This document shows positions 13,001-24,888 of a DNA stretch of 64,000 nucleotides, piece by piece. Made by a program: the position numbers and the translations under genes. The DNA lies in the NCBI GenBank assembly GCA_037783545.1, contig JBBELK010000573.1, positions 124,001 through 188,000 of the forward strand, given 5' to 3'. This DNA comes from Henricia sp. BOLD:AAB3569. Lineage: Eukaryota > Echinodermata > Asteroidea > Spinulosida > Echinasteridae. Under the pieces are notes generated by a model. The model made no database searches. It was given only the letters and a program-made list of their open reading frames with translations, and was not told the DNA's origin. Every line of letters begins with the position of its first letter. Position 1 is the stretch's first letter.

Positions 13001-14668
13001 AGTCAGGAAGCCTCAACCCAGTTTTTTCTAAACTTTGAAATTTCTCTGCCATTTCCCGGCGAAAGTCTGTCAATTTTTTATGACAAGTGCGCAATATAGA
13101 GAGTTTAGGGCATGCAAAATTTGAAGTTCGTCGGAACATTTTTCGACCTCCAAATTTGCCGACGTTTGGACCACACTTTGACCAAATTGCCGAGCCAAAC
13201 TGCGGTGCGTTAACGACAGTCCGAATGACTGAGCATGCGCACAACTCAGGAGTACCCCCAAAGAGGTGTGTACAGACAGCCACGGTTTGCGCGAGAGCAG
13301 TCAGGAAGCCTCAACCCAGTTTTTTCTAAACTTTGAAATTTCTCTGCCATTTCCCGGCGAAAGTCTGTCAATTTTTTATGACAAGTGCGCAATATAGAGA
13401 GTTTAGGGCATGCAAAATTTGAAGTTCGTCGAAAATTTTTCGACCTCCAAGTTTGCCGACGTTTGGACCACACTTTGACCAAATTGCCGAGCCAAACTGC
13501 GGTGCGTTAACGACAGTCCGAATGACTGAGCATGCGCACAACTCAGGAGTACCCCAAAGAGGTGTGTACAGACAGCCACGGTTTGCGTGAGAGCAGTCAG
13601 GAAGCCTCAACCCAGTTTTTTCTAAACTTTGAAATTTCTCTGCCATTTCCCGGCGAAAGTCTGTCAATTTGTTATGACAAGTGCGCAATATAGAGAGTTT
13701 AGGGCATGCAAAATGTGAAGTTCGTCGGAACATTTTTCGACCTCCAAATTTGCCGACGTTTGGACCACACTTTGACCAAATTGCCGAGCCAAACTGCGGT
13801 GCGTTAACGACAGTCCGAATGACTGAGCATGCGCACAACTCAGGAGTACCCCAAAGAGGTGTGTACAGGCAGCCACGGTTTGCGCGAGAGCAGTCAGGAA
13901 GCCTCAACCCAGTTTTTTCTAAACTTTGAAATTTCTCTGCCATTTCCCGGCGAAAGTCTGTCAATTTTTTATGACAAGTGCGCAATATAGAGAGTTTAGG
14001 GCATGCAAAATTTGAAGTTCGTCGGAACATTTTTCGACCTCCAAATTTGCCGACGTTTGGACCACACTTTGACCAAATTGCCGAGCCAAACTGCGGTGCG
14101 TTAACGACAGTCCGAATGACTGAGCATGCGCACAACTCAGGAGTACCCCCAAAGAGGTGTGTACAGACAGCCACGGTTTGCGCGAGAGCAGTCAGGAAGC
14201 CTCAACCCAGTTTTTTCTAAACTTTGAAATTTCTCTGCCATTTCCCGGCGAAAGTCTGTCATTTTTTTATGACAAGTGCGCAATATAGAGAGTTTAGGGC
14301 ATGCAAAATTTGAAGTTCGTCGGAACATTTTTCGACCTCCAAGTTTGCCGACGTTTGGACCACACTTTGACCAAATTGCCGAGCCAAACTGCGGTGCGTT
14401 AACGACAGTCCGAATGACTGAGCATGCGCACAACTCAGGAGTACCCCAAAGAGGTGTGTACAGGCAGCCACGGTTTGCGCGAGAGCAGTCAGGAAGCCTC
14501 AACCCAGTTTTTTCTAAACTTTGAAATTTCTCTGCCATTTCACGGCGAAAGTCTGTCAATTTTTTATGACAAGTGCGCAATATAGAGAGTTTAGGGCATG
14601 CAAAATTTGAAGTTCGTCGGAACATTTTTCGACCTCCAAATTTGCCGACGTTTGGACCACACTTTGAC
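10024..14668 (+). repeat. 4.6-kb duplicated satellite block, copy 2 (partner 3188-7832)
   Basis: Second copy of the block at 3188-7832, offset 6836 bp and in direct orientation. The near-perfect identity over about 15 monomers implies a very recent unequal exchange or an assembly duplication. Part of the same block (3188-4969) is also present a third time at 8240-10021 (offset 5052 bp, 17 monomers plus 3 bp), immediately upstream of this copy. Confidence 0.87.
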
Positions 14669-16299
14669 CAAATTGCCGAGCCAAACTGCGGTGCGTTAAC
14701 GACAGTCCGAATGACTGAGCATGCGCACAACTCATGATTACCCCCAAAGAGGTGTGTACAGACAGCCACGGTTTGCGCGAGAGCAGTCAGGAAGCCTCAA
14801 CCCAGTTTTTTCTAAACTTTGAAATTTCTCTGCCATTTCCCGGCGAAAGTCTGTAAATTTTTTATGACAAGTGCGCAATATAGAGAGTTTAGGGCATGCA
14901 AAATTTGAAGTTCGTCGGAACATTTTTCGACCTCCAAGTTTGCCGACGTTTGGACCACACTTTGACCAAATTGCCGAGCCAAACTGCGGTGCGTTAACGA
15001 CAGTCCGAATGACTGAGCATGCGCACAACTCAGGAGTACCCCAAAGAGGTGTGTACAGACAGCCACGGTTTGCGTGAGAGCAGTCAGGAAGCCTCAACCC
15101 AGTTTTTTCTAAACTTTGAAATTTCTCTGCCATTTCCCGGCGAAAGTCTGTCAATTTTTTATGACAAGTGCGCAATATAGAGAGTTTAGGGCATGCAAAA
15201 TGTGAAGTTCGTCGGAACATTTTTCGACCTCCAAATTTGCCGACGTTTGGACCACACTTTGACCAAATTGCCGAGCCAAACTGCGGTGCGTTAACGACAG
15301 TCCGAATGACTGAGCATGCGCACAACTCAGGAGTACCCCAAAGAGGTGTGTACAGGCAGCCACGGTTTGCGCGAGAGCAGTCAGGAAGCCTCAACCCAGT
15401 TTTTTCTAAACTTTGAAATTTCTCTGCCATTTCCCGGCGAAAGTCTGTCAATTTTTTATGACAAGTGCGCAATATAGAGAGTTTAGGGCATGCAAAATTT
15501 GAAGTTCGTCGGAACATTTTTCGACCTCCAAATTTGCCGACGTTTGGACCACACTTTGACCAAATTGCCGAGCCAAACTGCGGTGCGTTAACGACAGTCC
15601 GAATGACTGAGCATGCGCACAACTCAGGAGTACCCCCAAAGAGGTGTGTACAGACAGCCACGGTTTGCGCGAGAGCAGTCAGGAAGCCTCAACCCAGTTT
15701 TTTCTAAACTTTGAAATTTCTCTGCCATTTCCCGGCGAAAGTCTGTCAATTTTTTATGACAAGTGCGCAATATAGAGAGTTTAGGGCATGCAAAATTTGA
15801 AGTTCGTCGGAACATTTTTCGACCTCCAAGTTTGCCGACGTTTGGACCACACTTTGACCAAATTGCCGAGCCAAACTGCGGTGCGTTAACGACAGTCCGA
15901 ATGACTGAGCATGCGCACAACTCAGGAGTACCCCAAAGAGGTGTGTACAGGCAGCCACGGTTTGCGCGAGAGCAGTCAGGAAGCCTCAACCCAGTTTTTT
16001 CTAAACTTTGAAATTTCTCTGCCATTTCACGGCGAAAGTCTGTCAATTTTTTATGACAAGTGCGCAATATAGAGAGTTTAGGGCATGCAAAATTTGAAGT
16101 TCGTCGGAACATTTTTCGACCTCCAAATTTGCCGACGTTTGGACCACACTTTGACCAAATTGCCGAGCCAAACTGCGGTGCGTTAACGACAGTCCGAATG
16201 ACTGAGCATGCGCACAACTCAGGAGTACCCCAAAGAGGTGTGTACAGACAGCCACGGTTTGCGCGAGAGCAGTCAGGAAGCCTCAACCCAGTTTTTTCT

Positions 16300-19200
16300 A
16301 AACTTTGAAATTTCTCTGCCATTTCCCGGCGAAAGTCTGTCAATTTTTTATGACAAGTGCGCAATATAGAGAGTTTAGGGCATGCAAAATTTGAAGTTCG
16401 TCGGAACATTTTTCGACCTCCAAGTTTGCCGACGTTTGGACCACACTTTGACCAAATTGCCGAGCCAAACTGCGGTGCGTTAACGACAGTCCGAATGACT
16501 GAGCATGCGCACAACTCAGGAGTACCCCAAAGAGGTGTGTACAGGCAGCCACGGTTTGCGCGAGAGCAGTCAGGAAGCCTCAACCCAGTTTTTTCTAAAC
16601 TTTGAAATTTCTCTGCCATTTCAAGGCGAAAGTCTGTCAATTTTTTATGACAAGTGCGCAATATAGAGAGTTTAGGGCATGCAAAATTTGAAGTTCGTCG
16701 GAACATTTTTCGACCTCCAAATTTGCCGACGTTTGGACCACACTTTGACCAAATTGCCGAGCCAAACTGCGGTGCGTTAACGACAGTCCGAATGACTGAG
16801 CATGCGCACAACTCAGGATTACCCCCAAAGAGGTGTGTACAGACAGCCACGGTTTGCGCGAGAGCAGTCAGGAAGCCTCAACCCAGTTTTTTCTAAACTT
16901 TGAAATTTCTCTGCCATTTCCCGGCGAAAGTCTGTAAATTTTTTATGACAAGTGCGCAATATAGAGAGTTTAGGGCATGCAAAATTTGAAGTTCGTCGGA
17001 ACATTTTTCGACCTCCAAGTTTGCCGACGTTTGGACCACACTTTGACCAAATTGCCGAGCCAAACTGCGGTGCGTTAACGACAGTCCGAATGACTGAGCA
17101 TGCGCACAACTCAGGAGTACCCCAAAGAGGTGTGTACAGACAGCCACGGTTTGCGTGAGAGCAGTCAGGAAGCCTCAACCCAGTTTTTTCTAAACTTTGA
17201 AATTTCTCTGCCATTTCCCGGCGAAAGTCTGTCAATTTTTTATGACAAGTGCGCAATATAGAGAGTTTAGGGCATGCAAAATGTGAAGTTCGTCGGAACA
17301 TTTTTCGACCTCCAAATTTGCCGACGTTTGGACCACACTTTGACCAAATTGCCGAGCCAAACTGCGGTGCGTTAACGACAGTCCGAATGACTGGGCATGC
17401 GCACAACTCAGGAGTACCCCAAAGAGGTGTGTACAGGCAGCCACGGTTTGCGTGAGAGCAGTCAGGAAGCCTCAACCCAGTTTTTTCTAAACTTTGAAAT
17501 TTCTCTGCCATTTCCCGGCGAAAGTCTGTCATTTTTTTATGACAAGTGCGCAATATAGAGAGTTTAGGGCATGCAAAATTTGAAGTTCGTCGGAACATTT
17601 TTCGACCTCCAAATTTGCCGACGTTTGGACCACACTTTGACCAAATTGCCGAGCCAAACTGCGGTGCGTTAACGACAGTCCGAATGACTGAGCATGCGCA
17701 CAACTCAGGAGTACCCCAAAGAGGTGTGTACAGACAGCCACGGTTTGCGCGAGAGCAGTCAGGAAGCCTCAACCCAGTTTTTTCTAAACTTTGAAATTTC
17801 TCTGCCATTTCCCGGCGAAAGTCTGTCAATTTTTTATGACAAGTGCGCAATATAGAGAGTTTAGGGCATGCAAAATTTGAAGTTCGTCGGAACATTTTTC
17901 GACCTCCAAATTTGCCGACGTTTGGACCACACTTTGACCAAATTGCCGAGCCAAACTGCGGTGCGTTAACGACAGTCCGAATGACTGAGCATGCGCACAA
18001 CTCAGGAGTACCCCAAAGAGGTGTGTACAGACAGCCACGGTTTGCGTGAGAGCAGTCAGGAAGCCTCAACCCAGTTTTTTCTAAACTTTGAAATTTCTCT
18101 GCCATTTCCCGGCGAAAGTCTGTCATTTTATTATGACAAGTGCGCAATATAGAGAGTTTAGGGCATGCAAAATTTGAAGTTCGTCGGAACATTTTTCGAC
18201 CTCCAAATTTGCCGACGTTTGGACCACACTTTGACCAAATTGCCGAGCCAAACTGCGGTGCGTTAACGACAGTCCGAATGACTGAGCATGCGCACAACTC
18301 AGGAGTACCCCAAAGAGGTGTGTACAGACAGCCACGGTTTGCGCGAGAGCAGTCAGGAAGCCTCAACCCAGTTTTTTCTAAACTTTGAAATTTCTCTGCC
18401 ATTTCCCGGCGAAAGTCTGTCAATTTTTTATGACAAGTGCGCAATATAGAGAGTTTAGGGCATGCAAAATTTGAAGTTCGTCGGAACATTTTTCGACCTC
18501 CAAATTTGCCGACGTTTGGACCACACTTTGACCAAATTGCCGAGCCAAACTGCGGTGCGTTAACGACAGTCCGAATGACTGAGCATGCGCACAACTCAGG
18601 AGTACCCCAAAGAGGTGTGTACAGACAGCCACGGTTTGCGCGAGAGCAGTCAGGAAGCCTCAACCCAGTTTTTTTCTAAACTTTGAAATTTCTCTGCCAT
18701 TTCCCGGCGAAAGTCTGTCAATTTTTTATGACAAGTGCGCAATATAGAGAGTTTAGGGCATGCAAAATTTGAAGTTCGTCGGAACATTTTTCGACCTCCA
18801 AGTTTGCCGACGTTTGGACCACACTTTGACCAAATTGCCGAGCCAAACTGCGGTGCGTTAACGACAGTCCGAATGACTGAGCATGCGCACAACTCAGGAG
18901 TACCCCAAAGAGGTGTGTACAGGCAGCCACGGTTTGCGCGAGAGCAGTCAGGAAGCCTCAACCCAGTTTTTTCTAAACTTTGAAATTTCTCTGCCATTTC
19001 ACGGCGAAAGTCTGTCAATTTTTTATGACAAGTGCGCAATATAGAGAGTTTAGGGCATGCAAAATTTGAAGTTCGTCGGAACATTTTTCGACCTCCAAAT
19101 TTGCCGACGTTTGGACCACACTTTGACCAAATTGCCGAGCCAAACTGCGGTGCGTTAACGACAGTCCGAATGACTGAGCATGCGCACAACTCAGGATTAC

Positions 19201-21018
19201 CCCCAAAGAGGTGTGTACAGACAGCCACGGTTTGCGCGAGAGCAGTCAGGAAGCCTCAACCCAGTTTTTTCTAAACTTTGAAATTTCTCTGCCATTTCCC
19301 GGCGAAAGTCTGTAAATTTTTTATGACAAGTGCGCAATATAGAGAGTTTAGGGCATGCAAAATTTGAAGTTCGTCGGAACATTTTTCGACCTCCAAGTTT
19401 GCCGACGTTTGGACCACACTTTGACCAAATTGCCGAGCCAAACTGCGGTGCGTTAACGACAGTCCGAATGACTGAGCATGCGCACAACTCAGGAGTACCC
19501 CAAAGAGGTGTGTACAGACAGCCACGGTTTGCGTGAGAGCAGTCAGGAAGCCTCAACCCAGTTTTTTCTAAACTTTGAAATTTCTCTGCCATTTCCCGGC
19601 GAAAGTCTGTCAATTTTTTATGACAAGTGCGCAATATAGAGAGTTTAGGGCATGCAAAATGTGAAGTTCGTCGGAACATTTTTCGACCTCCAAATTTGCC
19701 GACGTTTGGACCACACTTTGACCAAATTGCCGAGCCAAACTGCGGTGCGTTAACGACAGTCCGAATGACTGGGCATGCGCACAACTCAGGAGTACCCCAA
19801 AGAGGTGTGTACAGGCAGCCACGGTTTGCGTGAGAGCAGTCAGGAAGCCTCAACCCAGTTTTTTCTAAACTTTGAAATTTCTCTGCCATTTCCCGGCGAA
19901 AGTCTGTCATTTTTTTATGACAAGTGCGCAATATAGAGAGTTTAGGGCATGCAAAATTTGAAGTTCGTCGGAACATTTTTCGACCTCCAAATTTGCCGAC
20001 GTTTGGACCACACTTTGACCAAATTGCCGAGCCAAACTGCGGTGCGTTAACGACAGTCCGAATGACTGAGCATGCGCACAACTCAGGAGTACCCCAAAGA
20101 GGTGTGTACAGACAGCCACGGTTTGCGCGAGAGCAGTCAGGAAGCCTCAACCCAGTTTTTTCTAAACTTTGAAATTTCTCTGCCATTTCCCGGCGAAAGT
20201 CTGTAAATTTTTTATGACAAGTGCGCAATATAGAGAGTTTAGGGCATGCAAAATTTGAAGTTCGTCGGAACATTTTTCGACCTCCAAATTTGCCGACGTT
20301 TGGACCACACTTTGACCAAATTGCCGAGCCAAACTGCGGTGCGTTAACGACAGTCCGAATGACTGAGCATGCGCACAACTTAGGAGTACCCCAAAGAGGT
20401 GTGTACAGACAGCCACGGTTTGCGTGAGAGCAGTCAGGAAGCCTCAACCCAGTTTTTTCTAAACTTTGAAATTTCTCTGCCATTTCCCGGCGAAAGTCTG
20501 TCATTTTATTATGACAAGTGCGCAATATAGAGAGTTTAGGGCATGCAAAATTTGAAGTTCGTCGGAACATTTTTCGACCTCCAAATTTGCCGACGTTTGG
20601 ACCACACTTTGACCAAATTGCCGAGCCAAACTGCGGTGCGTTAACGACAGTCCGAATGACTGAGCATGCGCACAACTCAGGAGTACCCCAAAGAGGTGTG
20701 TACAGACAGCCACGGTTTGCGCGAGAGCAGTCAGGAAGCCTCAACCCAGTTTTTTCTAAACTTTGAAATTTCTCTGCCATTTCCCGGCGAAAGTCTGTCA
20801 ATTTTTTATGACAAGTGCGCAATATAGAGAGTTTAGGGCATGCAAAATTTGAAGTTCGTCGGAACATTTTTCGACCTCCAAATTTGCCGACGTTTGGACC
20901 ACACTTTGACCAAATTGCCGAGCCAAACTGCGGTGCGTTAACGACAGTCCGAATGACTGAGCATGCGCACAACTCAGGAGTACCCCAAAGAGGTGTGTAC
21001 AGACAGCCACGGTTTGCG
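16300..21018 (+). repeat. Eight-monomer higher-order repeat, two copies (2378 bp)
   Basis: About 16300-18640 and 18680-21018 match monomer for monomer at a 2378-bp offset. Shared marks include 'ggattaccccc', 'gtaaatttttt', the 'gcaaaatgtgaag' plus 'actgggcatg' monomer and 'gtcattttatta'. I see a few differences: tttcaaggcg against tttcacggcg (16621 and 18999), gtcaat against gtaaat (17822 and 20200) and actcagg against acttagg (near 20381). The copies are therefore slightly older than the 6836-bp pair. A related seven-monomer offset (2081 bp) links the 14.8-15.7 kb region to 16.9-17.4 kb. Confidence 0.84.
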
Positions 21019-21639
21019 TGAGAGCAGTCAGGAAGCCTCAACCCAGTTTTTTCTAAACTTTGAAATTTCTCTGCCATTTCCCGGCGAAAGTCTGTCAATT
21101 TTTTATGACAAGTGCGCAATATAGAGAGTTTAGGGCATGCAAAATTTGAAGTTCGTCGGAACATTTTTCGACCTCCAAATTTGCCGACGTTTGGACCACA
21201 CTTTGACCAAATTGCCGAGCCAAACTACGGTGCGTTAACGACAGTCCGAATGACTGAGCATGCGCACAACTCAGGAGTACCCCAAAGAGGTGTGTACAGA
21301 CAGCCACGGTTTGCGCGAGAGCAGTCAGGAAGCCTCAACCCAGTTTTTTCTAAACTTTGAAATTTCTCTGCCATTTCCCGGCGAAAGTCTGTCAATTTTT
21401 TATGACAAGTGCGCAATATAGAGAGTTTAGGGCATGCAAAATTTGAAGTTCGTCGGAACATTTTTCGACCTCCAAATTTGCCGACGTTTGGACCACACTT
21501 TGACCAAATTGCCGAGCCAAACTGCGGTGCGTTAACGACAGTCCGAATGACTGAGCATGCGCACAACTCAGGAGTACCCCAAAGAGGTGTGTACAGACAG
21601 CCACGGTTTGCGCGAGAGCAGTCAGGAAGCCTCAACCCA

Positions 21640-24010
21640 GTTTTTTCTAAACTTTGAAATTTCTCTGCCATTTCCCGGCGAAAGTCTGTCAATTTTTTAT
21701 GACAAGTGCGCAATATAGAGAGTTTAGGGCATGCAAAATTTGAAGTTCGTCGGAACATTTTTCGACCTCCAAATTTGCCGACGTTTGGACCACACTTTGA
21801 CCAAATTGCCGAGCCAAACTGCGGTGCGTTAACGACAGACCGAATGACTGAGCATGCGCACAACTCAGGAGTACCCCAAAGAGGTGTGTACAGACAGCCA
21901 CGGTTTGCGCGAGAGCAGTCAGGAAGCCTCAACCCATTTTTTTCTAAACTTTGAAATTTCTCTGCCATTTCCCGGCGAAAGTCTGTCAATTTTTTATGAC
22001 AAGTGCGCAATATAGAGAGTTTAGGGCATGCAAAATTTGAAGTTCGTCGGAACATTTTTCGACCTCCAAATTTGCCGACGTTTGGACCACACTTTGACCA
22101 AATTGCCGAGCCAAACTGCGGTGCGTTAACGACAGTCCGAATGACTGAGCATGCGCACAACTCAGGAGTACCCCAAAGAGGTGTGTACAGACAGCCACGG
22201 TTTGCGTGAGAGCAGTCAGGAAGCCTCAACCCAGTTTTTTCTAAACTTTGAAATTTCTCTGCCATTTCCCGGCGAAAGTCTGTCAATTTTTTATGACAAG
22301 TGCGCAATATAGAGAGTTTAGGGCATGCAAAATGTGAAGTTCGTCGGAACATTTTTCGACCTCCAAATTTGCCGACGTTTGGACCACACTTTGACCAAAT
22401 TGCCGAGCCAAACTGCGGTGCGTTAACGACAGTCCGAATGACTGAGCATGCGCACAACTCAGGAGTACCCCAAATAGGTGTGTACAGACAGCCACGGTTT
22501 GCGTGAGAGCAGTCAGGAAGCCTCAACCCAGTTTTTTCTAAACTTTGAAATTTCTCTGCCATTTCCCGGCGAAAGTCTGTCATTTTTTTTATGACAAGTG
22601 CGCAATATAGAGAGTTTAGGGCATGCAAAATTTGAAGTTCGTCGGAACATTTTTCGACCTCCAAATTTGCCGACGTTTGGACCACACTTTGACCAAATTG
22701 CCGAGCCAAACTGCGGTGCGTTAACGACAGTCCGAATGACTGAGCATGCGCACAACTCAGGAGTACCCCAAAGAGGTGTGTACAGACAGCCACGGTTTGC
22801 GCGAGAGCAGTCAGGAAGCCTCAACCCAGTTTTTTTCTAAACTTTGAAATTTCTCTGCCATTTCCCGGCGAAAGTCTGTCAATTTTTTATGACAAGTGCG
22901 CAATATAGAGAGTTTAGGGCATGCAAAATTTGAAGTTCGTCGGAACATTTTTCGACCTCCAAATTTGCCGACGTTTGGACCACACTTTGACCAAATTGCC
23001 GAGCCAAACTGCGGTGCGTTAACGACAGACCGAATGACTGAGCATGCGCACAACTCAGGAGTACCCCAAAGAGGTGTGTACAGACAGCCACGGTTTGCGC
23101 GAGAGCAGTCAGGAAGCCTCAACCCATTTTTTTCTAAACTTTGAAATTTCTCTGCCATTTCCCGGCGAAAGTCTGTCAATTTTTTATGACAAGTGCGCAA
23201 TATAGAGAGTTTAGGGCATGCAAAATTTGAAGTTCGTCGGAACATTTTTCGACCTCCAAATTTGCCGACGTTTGGACCACACTTTGACCAAATTGCCGAG
23301 CCAAACTGCGGTGCGTTAACGACAGTCCGAATGACTGAGCATGCGCACAACTCAGGAGTACCCCAAAGAGGTGTGTACAGACAGCCACGGTTTGCGTGAG
23401 AGCAGTCAGGAAGCCTCAACCCAGTTTTTTCTAAACTTTGAAATTTCTCTGCCATTTCCCGGCGAAAGTCTGTCAATTTTTTATGACAAGTGCGCAATAT
23501 AGAGAGTTTAGGGCATGCAAAATGTGAAGTTCGTCGGAACATTTTTCGACCTCCAAATTTGCCGACGTTTGGACCACACTTTGACCAAATTGCCGAGCCA
23601 AACTGCGGTGCGTTAACGACAGTCCGAATGACTGAGCATGCGCACAACTCAGGAGTACCCCAAATAGGTGTGTACAGACAGCCACGGTTTGCGTGAGAGC
23701 AGTCAGGAAGCCTCAACCCAGTTTTTTCTAAACTTTGAAATTTCTCTGCCATTTCCCGGCGAAAGTCTGTCATTTTTTTTATGACAAGTGCGCAATATAG
23801 AGAGTTTAGGGCATGCAAAATTTGAAGTTTGTCGGAACATTTTTCGACCTCCAAATTTGCCGACGTTTGGACCACACTTTGACCAAATTGCCGAGCCAAA
23901 CTGCGGTGCGTTAACGACAGTCCGAATGACTGAGCATGCGCACAACTCAGGAGTACCCCAAAGAGGTGTGTACAGACAGCCACGGTTTGCGCGAGAGCAG
24001 TCAGGAAGCC
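21640..24010 (+). repeat. Four-monomer higher-order repeat next to the interruption (1190 bp)
   Basis: About 21640-22820 recurs at 22830-24010 with an offset of 1190 bp. Both copies carry 'cgacagaccgaatg' with 'acccattttttt', then 'gcaaaatgtgaag' with 'ccaaataggtg', then an eight-T 'gtcatttttttt'. The second copy has a private gtttgtcgg near 23829. The last monomer before 24191 also has an extended T-run. Confidence 0.84.
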
Positions 24011-24202
24011 TCAACCCAGTTTTTTCTAAACTTTGAAATTTCTCTGCCATTTCCCGGCGAAAGTCTGTCAATTTTTTTTATGACAAGTGCGCAATATAGA
24101 GAGTTTAGGGCATGCAAAATTTGAAGTTCGTCGGAACATTTTTCGACCTCCAAATTTGCCGACGTTTGGACCACACTTTGACCAAATTGCCTTTTTCTAA
24201 AA

Positions 24203-24226
24203 TGTTTTATTCGTCCGAATAAAACA
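24203..24226. repeat. Perfect 11-bp inverted repeat (hairpin)
   Basis: tgttttattcg (24203-24213) and its exact reverse complement cgaataaaaca (24216-24226) are separated by the two bases tc. It lies 11 bp inside the left junction of the interruption. It could form a cruciform or a tight hairpin. Whether it is the end of an inserted element or a breakage-prone site cannot be decided from one copy. Confidence 0.9.
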
Positions 24227-24270
24227 CGCTAACCAGTCCAACGTTGTTACCGATAGAACCAGTGCTTCAG

Positions 24271-24550
24271 GCGTTGTCGTTGCCAGTCCAGGTCATTTAT
24301 CCACTAAGCGTTCGCCGTTATTGCCAAATTTCCTCATTCGTAGTCGTTGCCAGTCCAGGTCATTTATCCACTAAGCGTTCGCCGTTATTGCCAAATTTCC
24401 TCATTCGTAGTCGTTGCCAGTCCAGGTCATTTATCCACCAATTGTTCGCCGTTATTGCCAAATTTCCTCATTCGTTGTCGTTGCCAGTCCAGGTCATTTA
24501 TCCACCAAATTTCCTCATTCGTTGTCGTTGCCAATCCAGGTCATTATCCG
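24271..24550 (+). repeat. 67-bp minisatellite inside the interruption
   Basis: Three full 67-bp units lie at 24284-24350, 24351-24417 and 24418-24484. Units 1 and 2 are identical and unit 3 differs from them at about four positions. A fourth unit (24485-24531) is 47 bp long because of a 20-bp internal deletion, probably between short direct repeats resembling ccaaatt. Partial copies flank it: the 3' end of a unit at 24271-24283 and the 5' end of one at 24532-24550. Isolated cores reading ccagtcca or ccagtccaggtc also occur near 24233 and 24662, so the repeat once extended further or was seeded from a dispersed motif. It is unrelated to the 297-bp satellite. Confidence 0.93.
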
Positions 24551-24888
24551 GCGAGTATTCTCCATCACAATCATCACCAATCTTGGTCGATCGTGTCAGA
24601 GTATCAGGTCATATCCTTCGAGAAGCACCACAGGTACATCCTCATAAAACCACAATCGTCACCAGTCCAGGTCTGGAAGAATCAAGACCGCAGACTCGGA
24701 TCCAATCGTGTTCCAAAATTGCATCGGCGTTCCCCGTGACGTACGTACTGGTCACTCCATCATTGAGCAACGTTCCAGGACATCACGGGATTCCGCGAAA
24801 AACTCCTCCAAACTACCTATGTGCAAGGGTAGTCCTTTGGAAAGCGGTCATCACAGGCCAGCGAGGAAAGAACCCGTACGCCAACCCG
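24551..24888. other. Unrecognised single-copy segment
   Basis: About 340 bp between the minisatellite and the right junction. One ccagtccaggtc core (near 24662) ties it to the minisatellite. Two plus-strand frames and one minus-strand frame stay open across much of it, but none shows a domain or motif I recognise, and there is no convincing start context or splice signal. It could be a fragment of an old gene, transposon or intergenic DNA. Nothing further can be supported. Confidence 0.6.

Larger units (their letters stand above)
1..24191 (+). repeat. 297-bp satellite array, left part (subfamily A)
   Basis: About 81 head-to-tail copies of a 297-bp monomer, all in one orientation. Landmarks such as the 'atgacaagtgcgcaatatag' segment recur every 297 bp. 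Lengths of 298-299 bp come from extra T or C residues or from an 'at' insertion. Monomers here carry 'agggcatg' and 'gcctcaac' and end in gtgagagc or gcgagagc. The first two copies carry 'ccttcaaattt' instead of 'cctccaaattt'. The array is open at base 1 and stops at 24191 inside the segment 'gaccaaattgcc'. Divergence between copies is low, usually a few substitutions per monomer. No gene is visible in this stretch. The inferred class is eukaryotic satellite DNA; the family is not one I recognise. Confidence 0.97.

Noticed and set aside
1..24191. CRISPR array
   Set aside because: The repeat is 297 bp and contiguous. There are no short repeats separated by unique spacers and no cas-like genes.
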